Below are positions 17,404-26,884 of a DNA stretch of 64,000 nucleotides, one piece after another. Each line of letters opens with the position of its first letter. Position 1 is the stretch's first letter. The notes under the pieces were generated by a model. The model was not told the DNA's origin. It ran no database searches and saw only the letters and a list, made by a program, of their open reading frames with translations. The stretch covers positions 1 through 64,000 of the forward strand of contig NZ_SRIF01000012.1 in the NCBI RefSeq assembly GCF_004681185.1, written 5' to 3'. Source of the DNA: Haloarcula amylovorans (GTDB taxonomy: Archaea; Halobacteriota; Halobacteria; Halobacteriales; Haloarculaceae). The translations under genes were made by a program, and so were the position numbers.

Positions 17404-19191
17404 ATGGATATCTGGAAATTGGTAGCGATGGGTGTCGCTGCCATTGTCGCGATTCTCGTCGCTACACAACCGGTCTTCGTCGTCGGGCTGACGTTGTTCG
17501 ACTACGGGCAGGCACCGAGTGAATCGTACACCACGATGCAGACTAAGGACGTGAGCAGATTCCCTGTCAATGATCCACAGCGCCAGAGTGAACTCACTGC
17601 CCGGGCTGCACGGCCACCTGACTCAGGTCTCAATTATTCAACTGTGGTTCGTGTTCCCGAGAACGACTGGCAGACGGCTATGGCGGCATCTCGACTACGG
17701 GCGAGCGAAGACGCTCTTCTCCTCTTCGGGAACGCCACTCCCCCCAGTAGCGCAAATGGAACGAACACGTCCAGCGTCTCTACTGTTGACATCTCTGGTG
17801 GAAACCCCGCTGAGACAGCCGCTTCTATCGCCACCCGTGGGAACGGATCTGACGACATCAGTCAGAACAACGTCATCATTGTGAACTCTGACGAGCCACA
17901 GTGGGCACTGCCCGCTGCCGCCTGGAGCGCCTACTCTGGTGACCCAATTCTATACGCGAACGAAGACGGAGTCCCAGATGCCACCCAAGAGGCAATTGAG
18001 GAACTGAACGCCTCACACGCCTATGTCCTCGCACCGCCCGGCCTCGTGAGTGACGAAGCGCTCTCTGACCTCAACGTCGAGTGGACACGAGTTTCAGGGG
18101 ACACCCCACAGGACCACGCCATCGAGGTGGCAGAGTTCCGTGATGAGTCGCGAGACTTTGGCTGGGGAATCCATGAACGTGATAAAGTCGGTTACTACAA
18201 CTTTATGCTCGTCAATCCCAGTGAGCCCGAGCACGCAGTCTCGTCGACAAATCTTCAGTGGGGGAAAGCTGGCCCAATCCTACTCGTCAACGATGACGGG
18301 AGCCTGCCAGCGGTAACTGAAAACTACGCGTGGCAGTCACAGCCGGCCTGGTTCTCGACCCCCGCAGAAGGGCCGTTTAACCACCTCTTCGCAATGGGGT
18401 CGACGGATCAGGTTTCCTGGGTGTCCCAGGGCCGGCTCGATTACGCGGTTGAGATCACGCAGTACCGCCATCAGGGGGCCGGCCTCAGTCCGCTAGAATC
18501 GCTCGCTGCGATCTGGGCCGGGTTCAGTATCCTCGGGGCGTCGTTTGTGTTCGCCCATGCACGTCACCGGCTACCTGAGATGAACGACTGGACGACGATG
18601 GTCTGGCCGCTGCTAACCCTTGTCCTTGGCCCATTTGGGCTGGCCCTCTACTGGCTCTCCTACAGGGGAAGACAGATCGTTACAACTGATCAGGGACCAC
18701 GCGTCCTCCGCCCGTACTGGCTTCGAGCAGCCACAGCGACTGCAATGGGCGTTGGCTTTGCTGCAAGTACGATGATCGCGACGGGGTTCCTCCTCAACTA
18801 CTTCGGCATACCGATGATCGTCCTCGACGGGCCACTATTCTGGCTCGGGAACGCGATGACGATCCTCATCGTGCTCGTGTACGTCATTGCGTTCCTCGTA
18901 TCGTGGCTCGTCTTCCACATCCCGATGCTAAAGGACTCACAAGGGCTCGATACCGGATCGGCAGCGAGGAAAGGTGCGAAGATCGTCGCCGTGAGCATGA
19001 CGAGTGTCTCTGTCGGAATGATGGGCGGAATGTGGGTACTCATGATGCTCAACCTACCAATGATGCCAGGAGACGACAACATCCTCTGGTTCGGCGTGAT
19101 GGTGTTCGCTACGCTGGTCGGGTTCCTCATTGCTTGGCCAGTGAACGGACTGCTCGTTCGGAAAAACCTCAAACCGGGTGGTGCACTGTGA
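17404..19191 (+). CDS. Membrane protein: cell-wall-binding-like ectodomain plus DUF4396-like domain
   Basis: The 595-residue protein has an N-terminal membrane anchor and an extracellular region (about 45-355) with CW-binding-2-like repeats such as NNVIIVNSDEPQWALPAAAW. A membrane domain of about six helices follows. Its end is unusually Met-rich (MMGGMWVLMML, NLPMMPGD) and resembles DUF4396. Exposed methionines could bind copper, which is inference. Its stop overlaps the next start as GTGA, so the two surface proteins are made together. Confidence 0.72.
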   Translation: MDIWKLVAMGVAAIVAILVATQPVFVVGLTLFDYGQAPSESYTTMQTKDVSRFPVNDPQRQSELTARAARPPDSGLNYSTVVRVPENDWQTAMAASRLRASEDALLLFGNATPPSSANGTNTSSVSTVDISGGNPAETAASIATRGNGSDDISQNNVIIVNSDEPQWALPAAAWSAYSGDPILYANEDGVPDATQEAIEELNASHAYVLAPPGLVSDEALSDLNVEWTRVSGDTPQDHAIEVAEFRDESRDFGWGIHERDKVGYYNFMLVNPSEPEHAVSSTNLQWGKAGPILLVNDDGSLPAVTENYAWQSQPAWFSTPAEGPFNHLFAMGSTDQVSWVSQGRLDYAVEITQYRHQGAGLSPLESLAAIWAGFSILGASFVFAHARHRLPEMNDWTTMVWPLLTLVLGPFGLALYWLSYRGRQIVTTDQGPRVLRPYWLRAATATAMGVGFAASTMIATGFLLNYFGIPMIVLDGPLFWLGNAMTILIVLVYVIAFLVSWLVFHIPMLKDSQGLDTGSAARKGAKIVAVSMTSVSVGMMGGMWVLMMLNLPMMPGDDNILWFGVMVFATLVGFLIAWPVNGLLVRKNLKPGGAL

Positions 19192-20423
19192 GCGACCGTA
19201 GTCGCCGGACGTTCCTGCGCGATCTCGCCGCGCTACCAGTTGGAGCAACTCTTGGGGGTGCCGCACTCACGTATCGGGAAGTCCGGTCCTCAGGCGAGCG
19301 TAGCCAGGGCGGACCCGCGTCGGCTGACTTCGACGAGGAGACCGTCACGAGCATGACGACCCGTCTCGCCGGGAGTAACGACTACGAGACGGCGACAGCG
19401 TTCACACAGAACGTCTATCCCGCCATTAACGATCACACCCGACCGGGGGCAGCGATTCTCATCAGCGACAGCGATCTCGCTGCAGCACTTCCCGGCGTGG
19501 CGTTCATCCATCACCCTATCGACGGTGCGGTCCTCCTGACGGAGCCGGACTCCTTGCCGGAGGTAACGCGCGAGGAGATCGAGCGCCTCCACCCGGAAGG
19601 CGTTCACGTCGACGGAAACATGCAGGTGTACATCGTCGGGGGCGAGCGCTACATCAGCAGTGACGTTCAGCGGACCGTCGAACAGATGGGGCTGAAGACC
19701 AGACGTATTGAGGGAGACACACCGATCGAAGTCGCGGCCAATGCAGATCAGTACCTCAGTACGATTCACGCCAACCACCGGGACACCACGTTTATCGCCG
19801 ATCTCGACGATCTCCAGACCGCCATCCCGGCGCAGTCCTGGAACGCTCACGGCGGTGACGGCTTCCTCTACATTGACGGGAACCGCATCCCCGAGGCAAC
19901 CCAGGAACAGCTTGAAGCCCGCTTCGACGAGGCATACATGTACCTCCTCGGCGACGAGAGCAAGATCAGCGAACAGGTCGCTCGCGACCTCGCACGTTTC
20001 GGCCACGTACAGCGAATCCCGAGGGGATCTGATCCGTACGAACTAAGCGTCGGCTTCGCCGGGTACAAGGACATCGGACGGAATCAGGGGTGGATCTTCG
20101 GCGAGTGGCCCCGTAACATTGGTTGGGGGATCGCTGAAAGCGGTCACAACTTTATCTTTGCGAACCCTGACAACTGGCAGACGGCACTCCCGGCGTGCGT
20201 CGAAAGTCATCGCGGGAAACACGGACCAATGCTCCACGTCGAGCAGGATACAGTACCAGACGCCGTTGAGAACTATCTCACAAACCTCACTCGGCCACAC
20301 GAGTCCGCGCCGTATGACAGGAAGTACAATCACGGATGGATCGTTGGGGACACAGATCAGATTAGTCAACGAGTCCAAGCCCAGCTCCATGCAATGCTCC
20401 AAGAACCACGAGGTGACCAATGA
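19188..20423 (+). CDS. Tat-exported protein with cell-wall-binding-2-like repeats
   Basis: The 411-residue protein starts at GTG 19188, overlapping the previous stop. It has a Tat signal, SRRTFLRDLAALPVGATLGG. The rest resembles CW_binding_2 repeats: TRLAGSNDYETATAFTQNVY is close to the family consensus, and units such as TTFIADLDDLQTAIPAQSW parallel those of the upstream protein. The two look like paralogous ectodomains, one membrane-bound and one exported. Confidence 0.75.
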   Translation: MSDRSRRTFLRDLAALPVGATLGGAALTYREVRSSGERSQGGPASADFDEETVTSMTTRLAGSNDYETATAFTQNVYPAINDHTRPGAAILISDSDLAAALPGVAFIHHPIDGAVLLTEPDSLPEVTREEIERLHPEGVHVDGNMQVYIVGGERYISSDVQRTVEQMGLKTRRIEGDTPIEVAANADQYLSTIHANHRDTTFIADLDDLQTAIPAQSWNAHGGDGFLYIDGNRIPEATQEQLEARFDEAYMYLLGDESKISEQVARDLARFGHVQRIPRGSDPYELSVGFAGYKDIGRNQGWIFGEWPRNIGWGIAESGHNFIFANPDNWQTALPACVESHRGKHGPMLHVEQDTVPDAVENYLTNLTRPHESAPYDRKYNHGWIVGDTDQISQRVQAQLHAMLQEPRGDQ

Positions 20424-20926
20424 GACGAATCGTCGCCACATTCGATGATTCCGAGGAAACAACAGAGGCCAAGCAAGCACTCCGTGAAGCAGGCTTAGAA
20501 CCCGATGAGCCGGATATCGATAATCCCTTCTTCGATCCAGCCACAAAGATGCCAGAAAGACGGGGACTTCTTTGGGGTGGACTACTTGGTGGACTCATCG
20601 GTGCTGTACTGCTATTTATGATGGATCAGAACATGTTCTGGATTCCCCGTATCAGCCCAATTATGACCGCTGGCCAGTACATGCTTATCCTCCTCGGGTT
20701 CGGGCTCGGTGCCGCAATCGGTGGATTTCTTGGGGGTGTAGTAGGCACGTCTCGCCAGGTTACTGCACTGGATCAACCGAGAGTCGCTGTCATGGTCCCG
20801 GATAATCGCGTGGGTGAAACGGAGGATCTCCTCCGGGATCAGGGTGCGACAGCAGTCGACGGTACCGTCACCCACCACGAGCATCCCCAGCAAACACAGG
20901 CAAAATCAAGTACCTCTACTGACTGA
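20420..20926 (+). CDS. Glycine-zipper membrane protein, stress-protein-like
   Basis: The 168-residue protein begins with a short soluble domain (RRIVATFDDSEETTEAKQAL) resembling those of DUF1269/YflT-type proteins. Two glycine-rich helices follow (GGLLGGLIGAVLLF and GFGLGAAIGGFLGGVVG), then a soluble tail. ATGA overlap at 20420 couples it to the surface protein before it. Function is unknown. Confidence 0.7.
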   Translation: MRRIVATFDDSEETTEAKQALREAGLEPDEPDIDNPFFDPATKMPERRGLLWGGLLGGLIGAVLLFMMDQNMFWIPRISPIMTAGQYMLILLGFGLGAAIGGFLGGVVGTSRQVTALDQPRVAVMVPDNRVGETEDLLRDQGATAVDGTVTHHEHPQQTQAKSSTSTD

Positions 20927-20978
20927 GCTTCTCCCTACGTTCGTTCTGTGACTTTCGTTCCCGCTACGTCCTCGGTAG

Positions 20979-21857
20979 TTACGACCGTTCATAGTGAAAG
21001 AGGTAGGTTTGGGCATAACCAGCATACTCGCCGAACCGATCCCGAAACGCAGTAGCTGTGGCGTCATATGAGTCCGCCACATCACCGGGGTAGTAGCGCT
21101 CGATAAGTCGCCGTGTCCACGTATCGATTGGAACTGCTTCGAGGTGTCCAAAGGCAAACAGCGAAACACAGTCTGCTATTTTGGGACCAACGCCCGGGAA
21201 GGACTGAAGATCTTCATGGACCTCTGCGTACGATCTGTCGCGTAGGAACGCCTCCGTAATATCCCCGTCTGCAACCATCTGAGTCGTCCGTTCAACGTAT
21301 GGTGCACGGAATCCCAGACCGAGATTTCGGAGGTCGCTTTCCGATGCGGCCATCAACTGGTCAGGGCGGGGAAAGGCATAGTACGTGGACCCATCAACGT
21401 GGACGGGACTACCAAACTCCTGTGCGAGGCTACTCTGGAGGGCGTGAATCCGTTTGACGGGCATCCGTGCTGAACAAACAAACGAGATCAGACAGGGGAA
21501 GAACGGATCACGAACGACTCGGAGGCCAGGATACTGGCGTTTGGCCTTTTCGAGCGTAGGTTCCTCGGGGAAGCTGGTAAAGATTTCGTCGAGATCGTCG
21601 TCGAGTCTGAGTTGGCGACGTAGAATGCCAGCTGCATCCGTTGTTGCTTGCCAGTCTAACCGACCTGATTGCTGCCGTGCGAAGACAAGGTCATCCTCAA
21701 CGACCGTGTAGTACCAGTGACCGCCACCAGACACAGCTGTTTCCTCGTACATCCCTCCATCAACACGTTGCCAGAGAAATGATTGGGCGCTCTCAAGTGT
21801 CGCCTGTAAATCAAGTCGGCCAACACTACCCGGAATTGAAAGTGAGCCCGAATACAT
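20979..21857 (-). CDS. ogg: 8-oxoguanine DNA glycosylase (Ogg1-type)
   Basis: The 292-residue protein has the Ogg N-terminal domain and a helix-hairpin-helix GPD domain. FPGVGPKIADCV carries the catalytic Lys226, and AVPIDTWTRR the Asp245. It removes oxidised guanine from DNA by glycosylase/lyase chemistry. It lies downstream of the Rieske flavoprotein and Cys-rich genes. Copper-driven oxidative damage would make its place here sensible, but that is inference. Confidence 0.9.
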   Translation of the reverse strand: MYSGSLSIPGSVGRLDLQATLESAQSFLWQRVDGGMYEETAVSGGGHWYYTVVEDDLVFARQQSGRLDWQATTDAAGILRRQLRLDDDLDEIFTSFPEEPTLEKAKRQYPGLRVVRDPFFPCLISFVCSARMPVKRIHALQSSLAQEFGSPVHVDGSTYYAFPRPDQLMAASESDLRNLGLGFRAPYVERTTQMVADGDITEAFLRDRSYAEVHEDLQSFPGVGPKIADCVSLFAFGHLEAVPIDTWTRRLIERYYPGDVADSYDATATAFRDRFGEYAGYAQTYLFHYERS

Positions 21858-21923
21858 CGCCTTCTGGTGAAGTTGATATGGTCAGAACTCACTCGTCGAC
21901 CAATCGTGGTCTTGAGCTACTAC

Positions 21924-22229
21924 CTAGCTGATCTCCTCAATACTGGTCGTTTCCATCGACCCGTCCTGTTCTTCTCGCTGGACACGGAGTCGTATTCCTT
22001 CCTCCGTGTCGCTTCCCTCCACGGTATTCACTATTTTCGGAGTCGCTTCCGAGTCTAGAACAGTCAACCGATCGTCTTCGGTTACGATACCATAGCCACT
22101 TTCGACACAGTGACCCATCAGCGCACACTCCCGCGAATGCGTACGAGCCTTTTCGAGGAGCTCATCGCGAGCGTTTTTCCGGATACATCCAACGTCGATA
22201 ACGTACCCGTCGAGGGTCTCAGAAGCCAT
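21924..22229 (-). CDS. Small conserved protein with three spaced cysteines
   Basis: The 101-residue protein starts at ATG 22229. It has GYVIDVGCIRK and then HSRECALMGHCVESGYG, followed by a beta-rich tail. The layout (G-Y-V-I-D-x2-C, later C-x5-C) resembles bacterial secreted small-domain proteins with a paired cysteine loop, but no export signal is present here. It is 37 bases downstream of the Rieske flavoprotein. A redox or metal role is inferred. Confidence 0.6.
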   Translation of the reverse strand: MASETLDGYVIDVGCIRKNARDELLEKARTHSRECALMGHCVESGYGIVTEDDRLTVLDSEATPKIVNTVEGSDTEEGIRLRVQREEQDGSMETTSIEEIS

Positions 22230-22266
22230 GGTGTCCCTAGTGTCCTGCCGCCTTTGGATGTTTGGG

Positions 22267-23811
22267 CTACTCATCAAGTTCACGTTCTGAGAGGGGGCTA
22301 TTTGCAGGCCCATTGAGGACTGAGCCATCACAGGCAAATCGAGAGCCGTGACAGGGACAATCCCAAGACTGCTCACCGTCGTTCCAGTAGACGAGGCAGC
22401 CCATATGCGAGCAGATCGCTGACACTGAATGAGTGTCGCCATCCTCGTCACGGTGTACTGCGGTCAGTCCGTCATCAAGCTCGAGAACAGCCCCATCCCC
22501 TTGCTGGACCGACTCAACGTCGCCGGACTGCGGATGCTCCGTGTAGTCTTCGAGGTAGTGTTTCACGTCGTGTTGATTGTGGTGAAGGAAGGGGTCTGCT
22601 GACGCGTTTTCATTGAACCGCATCGGCTGATAGACGTCTTCCCATTCGCTCTGTCCATCGACGATAAGATCTGAAAGCAACATCCCTGCGACGATCCCGT
22701 TCGTCATCCCCCAGCCGCCAAATCCCGTAGCCGTGTACACGTTCTCCGACTGGGGTCCGAGAAGGCCGATGAACGGGACTCGATCAATGGAGACGAAGTC
22801 CTGTGTCGACCAGCGATACGCAATCTCGTCGACGTTCAGGCGGTCGAATGCTTCCTGTTCGAGTTTCCGGTAGCGATCAACTGTACTATCACTATGGCCA
22901 GTTCGATGATTTTGTCCTCCGACGAGGACCATCGATTCCTCGCCAGCAGGGTGCGGCCGAACCGAGAAGTACGGATCTTCCGGTTTGTAGTGCATTCCTG
23001 CCGGCGCGTCACCCTGCAAGCGTACCGCCAGCACGTAGGAGCGCTTGGGATACAATCGCTCATAGTACCGTGCACGGTCGAACACCGGGAAGTGCGTCGC
23101 GACGACCACCGCATCTGCGGTGATCGACCCGCAATCGGTCGATACCTGACAGGGACTACCATCCTCGACGTCCATCGCTGTCGTGTTCTCGAAGATGTAA
23201 CTGCTCTCTCCTGGGATTTCTTCGGCCAGTGCGAGAAGGTACTTTCGAGGATGGAATTGTGCCTGATCGTCGAGGCGGATTGCTGCTTCAATGTCAAAAG
23301 GCAGGTCCGTAGACTCTTGGAATGAAGCAGCGAGACTCAGTTGCTGAGCGGCATCGACTTCGGCCTGAATTTGGTGGCGGTTGTCGGAGGATTCAGTAAA
23401 GGTGTATGCGGCTGTCCTTTTAAAGTCGCAGTCGAGGCCCCGGTCCTCTACCGTGGCCTCGACGTGGTCGATGGCGGCTAGGTTCGCCTCAGCGTACTGT
23501 CGGGCCCGTTGCTCGTCGAAATATTCGATGAGATGGTCGTAGATGAGGCCATGGAGAGCCGTCAGCTTCGCTGTAGTATGGCCAGTCACTCCTTCGAGAA
23601 TGTGGTCACGTTCGACAATTGCGACTGATTTTCCCGCTTCTTGTAATTCAGCGGCGGTAGTGATACCTGCGATGCCACCGCCGATGATGGCGACGTCGAC
23701 CTCAATTTCTCCGTCGAGGGTGTCGTACTCTGTTTTAGGTGTCGTCTCTATCCACAACGATTCATGTGCGCCCTGGAGTGGGGGTTGGGAAGTACCATCG
23801 TTTGAGTCCAT
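22267..23811 (-). CDS. FAD-dependent oxidoreductase with C-terminal Rieske domain
   Basis: The 514-residue protein has a DAO-type FAD fold starting VAIIGGGIAGITTAAELQ (about residue 39). It ends in a Rieske [2Fe-2S] domain with ligands Cys467/His469 (ICSHMGC) and Cys485/His488 (CPCHG). Such fusions pass electrons between a flavin substrate site and the cluster; the substrate is unknown. It is divergent from a cupredoxin gene at 23896, which could be a redox partner. Confidence 0.9.
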   Translation of the reverse strand: MDSNDGTSQPPLQGAHESLWIETTPKTEYDTLDGEIEVDVAIIGGGIAGITTAAELQEAGKSVAIVERDHILEGVTGHTTAKLTALHGLIYDHLIEYFDEQRARQYAEANLAAIDHVEATVEDRGLDCDFKRTAAYTFTESSDNRHQIQAEVDAAQQLSLAASFQESTDLPFDIEAAIRLDDQAQFHPRKYLLALAEEIPGESSYIFENTTAMDVEDGSPCQVSTDCGSITADAVVVATHFPVFDRARYYERLYPKRSYVLAVRLQGDAPAGMHYKPEDPYFSVRPHPAGEESMVLVGGQNHRTGHSDSTVDRYRKLEQEAFDRLNVDEIAYRWSTQDFVSIDRVPFIGLLGPQSENVYTATGFGGWGMTNGIVAGMLLSDLIVDGQSEWEDVYQPMRFNENASADPFLHHNQHDVKHYLEDYTEHPQSGDVESVQQGDGAVLELDDGLTAVHRDEDGDTHSVSAICSHMGCLVYWNDGEQSWDCPCHGSRFACDGSVLNGPANSPLSERELDE

Positions 23812-23895
23812 CTTGAGAACCTCCGATAAGCCACGACGTATGGCATCCTATAGCACGACCGCGGCGTCAATAAACCTGAGGACCGTCTCTCCTGT

Positions 23896-24204
23896 ATGGG
23901 GCGAGCAACTGTTGAAATGAAGGACGAGGCGTTCGATCCAGTTCGGAAGTTGGTAGCACCGGGGACGACGGTCATCTGGAGAAACACTGGGTCAGCCGAC
24001 CACGTCGTTGATAGTGTACAGTTTCACGATACCGCAGACCAGTGGCAGTTCCGCACGCAAACCCTTCGATCCGGGGATAGCGTCGTCTACGCATTTGATC
24101 AAGAAGGGATCTACGAGTACTACTGCGGCCTCCAGGGAGAGGAGATGTGCGGGGTGATTCTCGTCGGCGATGTCTCACTCTCCAATTCACTTCCCTGTGA
24201 ATGA
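23896..24204 (+). CDS. Cupredoxin-like protein with altered copper site
   Basis: The 102-residue protein has the plastocyanin/halocyanin fold pattern: APGTTVIWRNTGSADHVVDS with a candidate ligand His36, and YYCGLQGEEM with Cys77 and Met84. The usual second His three residues after the Cys is Gln80, so a normal type 1 site is not complete. There is no signal peptide or lipobox. It is divergent from the Rieske flavoprotein. Confidence 0.75.
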   Translation: MGRATVEMKDEAFDPVRKLVAPGTTVIWRNTGSADHVVDSVQFHDTADQWQFRTQTLRSGDSVVYAFDQEGIYEYYCGLQGEEMCGVILVGDVSLSNSLPCE

Positions 24205-24297
24205 CGAAGAGAGTGGTACGCAGTTTGCTACCCTAAGTCCCCTTATAGATGAACCCTGGGCAAAGGAAGTTTCCCGCGAGCAACCGTACCTAGAGAT

Positions 24298-25650
24298 ATG
24301 ACGACGACCGAAGAGCTTGCCAAGTTTGTTCAAGAGGTCTCCGCTGAGGGACTCTCCGAGGACACACGGGAGGAACTGAAAAAGCGCGTACTCGACTCGG
24401 TCGGGATCGGGATTAATGCACTTGGGGCAGATCCGGTGGAGGTCGTCCACCAGACGGTCCAGCGAGCTAATGCTGGCGACGACTGTACGCTCTGGGGACG
24501 TGACGAGACCGCATCGGCGGTTGGAGCCGCGATGCACAATACTGCGCTGACGCGCTATCTCGACTTCATGGACTCCTTTCTCGCGCCCGGCGAGACGCCC
24601 CACCCGAGCGACAACATCGGCGCGGTCGTCGCTGCTGCTGAGGCCGTCGATGCCTCTGGCGAGGAACTTCTAGAAGGAATCGGTGTCGCGTACGAGGTCC
24701 AAGGCGAACTCGCCTGGAATGCCCCAGTCCGTGACAAAGGTTGGGACCACGTGACCCACACGGTCATCTCGGCGACCTGCGGCGTCGCGAAGGTACTTGA
24801 TCTCGACGTCGAGACTACCAGAGACGCCATCGGCATCGCCGGAACCGCCCATAACGCCCTCCGCGTAACCCGCACCGGCGGCATCAACGAGTGGAAGGGC
24901 ATCGCCTCGTCCAATGCCGCCCGGAACGCCGTCTACGCGGCCCTATTGGCCAGTGACGGGATGGAGGGGCCCAAGAACCTCTTTGAAGGGCAGAAGGGCT
25001 GGAAGCAGACTATCAGCGGTGAGTTCGAGGTCGACCTCGATCCAGGCTGCACGCGCGTTCACGACGTCATGACGAAGCGATACGTCGCTGAAACGTACGC
25101 CCAGTCTGCCGTTGAAGGCGTTATCGAACTGGCGGAGCAAGAGAATCTCGATGGGAGTGACGTGGAACTCATTGATTTAGAAACGTTCGCCGGCGCGAAG
25201 CTCATAATCGGTGGCGGCGAGGGTGATCGCCACACCGTCGAGACGAAGGCCCAGGCCGATCACTCACTCCCGTATATGCTGGCAGCAGCACTCCTCGACC
25301 GGGAGATGGGGAACGCCCAGTACGAGCCAGAACGTATTACTCGAGATGATGTCCAGTACCTTCTCCGGCACGTCACCGTCGAGGAGGACGAGGCATTTAC
25401 CGAGCGGTTTGAATCCGGGGAGATGCCCGCTCGCGTAACCGTCGAACTTGAGGATGGCACTACTCACGTGGTCGAGAAGGACGCCTTCCAAGGCCATCCA
25501 ACGAAGTCGATGAGCTGGGATCAGGTCGAAACGAAATTCCACGATACGGCCGGCACTCGACTCGACGAGGATCGCCGAGACAAGATCATTGCAACAATTA
25601 AAGACTTAGAGTCGACAACCGTCTCCAATCTCGTCACCCTGCTGGCATAG
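24298..25650 (+). CDS. MmgE/PrpD family dehydratase-like protein
   Basis: The 450-residue protein matches the length and layout of the MmgE/PrpD family, which includes 2-methylcitrate dehydratase and cis-aconitate decarboxylase. Visible family-type segments are LDSVGIGINALG near the start, NTALTRYLDFMD, and DNIGAVVAAAEAV. No methylcitrate synthase or lyase is nearby. It is 135 bases upstream of a ComA-like gene, suggesting a shared pathway. The substrate is not known. Confidence 0.85.
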   Translation: MTTTEELAKFVQEVSAEGLSEDTREELKKRVLDSVGIGINALGADPVEVVHQTVQRANAGDDCTLWGRDETASAVGAAMHNTALTRYLDFMDSFLAPGETPHPSDNIGAVVAAAEAVDASGEELLEGIGVAYEVQGELAWNAPVRDKGWDHVTHTVISATCGVAKVLDLDVETTRDAIGIAGTAHNALRVTRTGGINEWKGIASSNAARNAVYAALLASDGMEGPKNLFEGQKGWKQTISGEFEVDLDPGCTRVHDVMTKRYVAETYAQSAVEGVIELAEQENLDGSDVELIDLETFAGAKLIIGGGEGDRHTVETKAQADHSLPYMLAAALLDREMGNAQYEPERITRDDVQYLLRHVTVEEDEAFTERFESGEMPARVTVELEDGTTHVVEKDAFQGHPTKSMSWDQVETKFHDTAGTRLDEDRRDKIIATIKDLESTTVSNLVTLLA

Positions 25651-25785
25651 GGTGCGTGGCATTACTCACTAATATAGCATGATTAGTTTTCCTTGGTCTA
25701 CGGCAGATCCCGCCCCTCAAGCATAGATCGAACTGGTTGCTGCCCCACTCACTAAGGACTCAGAGACCGAAGCCACAATCGAATT

Positions 25786-26619
25786 ATGGTAGACCGTACG
25801 TTCGAGTTCCTACACCACAACGAGCGCGAGGAGAAGCCCAGAGAGAAGGGAATCACGGAGATCCGTGGGCCATATTATGACCCAATGGGCCCGCGCGAGC
25901 TGCGCGACCTCTTAGAGACGATGGGGCAGTACGTCGACATCTACAAGTTCAGCGGTGGATCGTTCGCGCTGATGCCCGAGGAGGCGGTGACGGAGCTGAT
26001 CGACGTTTGCCACGAGTTCGACGTCAAGGTGTCCACGGGCGGTTACGTCGAGAACGTCCTGATCCGGGACAACGACAAGGTCGAGCGGTACTTCGAGGAG
26101 GCCGAACGGCTCGGCTTCGACATCGTCGAGCTCTCTAGTGGTTTCCTGGCTATCGGGACCGACGATATGGTGCGGATGACGGAGATCGTCGCGGAGGACT
26201 ACGAGATCGACCCGAAGCCCGAGATCAACGTCCAGTTCGGCGCTGGCGGCGCGACGGACCCGGATGTCCTCGAGGAACAGGGCCAGCAGGACCCCGAGCA
26301 GGCCATCGAGGAGGGCAAGCGCCACCTCGAAGCGGGCGCTGACCTCCTAATGGTTGAAGCGGAAGGCATCACCGAGGAGGTTAACGAGTGGCGGACTGAC
26401 GTGGCCTACCAGATCGCCAACGGGCTCGGCATCGAAAACCTCGTCTTCGAGGCGCCCGGTCCGGAGATGTTTGAGTGGTACATCAAGAACTTCGGCCCAG
26501 AGATTAACCTGTTCGTCGATAACTCCCAGATTGTTGAATTGGAATGTATGCGCTCTGGCCTTTGGGGCAAGGCGACGACGTGGGGCCGGACTGTCACCTG
26601 GAAGGGTGATGAAGAGTAA
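25786..26619 (+). CDS. comA: Phosphosulfolactate synthase (ComA) family protein
   Basis: The 277-residue TIM-barrel protein fits the ComA family, which adds sulfite to phosphoenolpyruvate in coenzyme M biosynthesis. Family-type segments include YVDIYKFSGGSFALMP, VSTGGYVENVLIRD, DIVELSSGFLAI and LMVEAEGI. Coenzyme M is a methanogen cofactor and its use by haloarchaea is not established, so the product may feed another sulfonate. It follows the PrpD-like gene. Confidence 0.85.
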   Translation: MVDRTFEFLHHNEREEKPREKGITEIRGPYYDPMGPRELRDLLETMGQYVDIYKFSGGSFALMPEEAVTELIDVCHEFDVKVSTGGYVENVLIRDNDKVERYFEEAERLGFDIVELSSGFLAIGTDDMVRMTEIVAEDYEIDPKPEINVQFGAGGATDPDVLEEQGQQDPEQAIEEGKRHLEAGADLLMVEAEGITEEVNEWRTDVAYQIANGLGIENLVFEAPGPEMFEWYIKNFGPEINLFVDNSQIVELECMRSGLWGKATTWGRTVTWKGDEE

Positions 26620-26624
26620 CTAGA

Positions 26625-26670
26625 CTAAGAATCGTATTACCGGTTCTTAGGGAACTTTCCCGCTGGGAAA
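26625..26670 (+). terminator. Two tandem hairpins after comA
   Basis: CTAAGAA at 26625 pairs with TTCTTAG at 26644-26650 around 12 bases. Next, TTTCCC at 26656 pairs perfectly with GGGAAA at 26665-26670 around a GCT loop. They begin six bases past the comA stop and may end transcription or stabilise the message. Confidence 0.4.
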
Positions 26671-26884
26671 TGTATGAGATAACGTAACTAATTCCGTTGA
26701 GGCCCAGATACGATGAGTGATACACCTATGACAGAGACTGTGGAAGCACTGTTCTCCCAATGAGGAGACTACCATTGATGAACAACCAACTAATCACAGA
26801 CCAAGGTGATTCAGGGATAGTCTCTCAGATAAGACCATTCCAGAAGCAAGACATCCCCCGATTCTACCCAATGGGTGGATAGGG

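Noticed and set aside
26713..26763. 16-codon frame starting MSDTPMTETV
   Set aside because: It is too short, with no promoter spacing or neighbour to support it. It might be the start of a decayed gene, but this cannot be shown.
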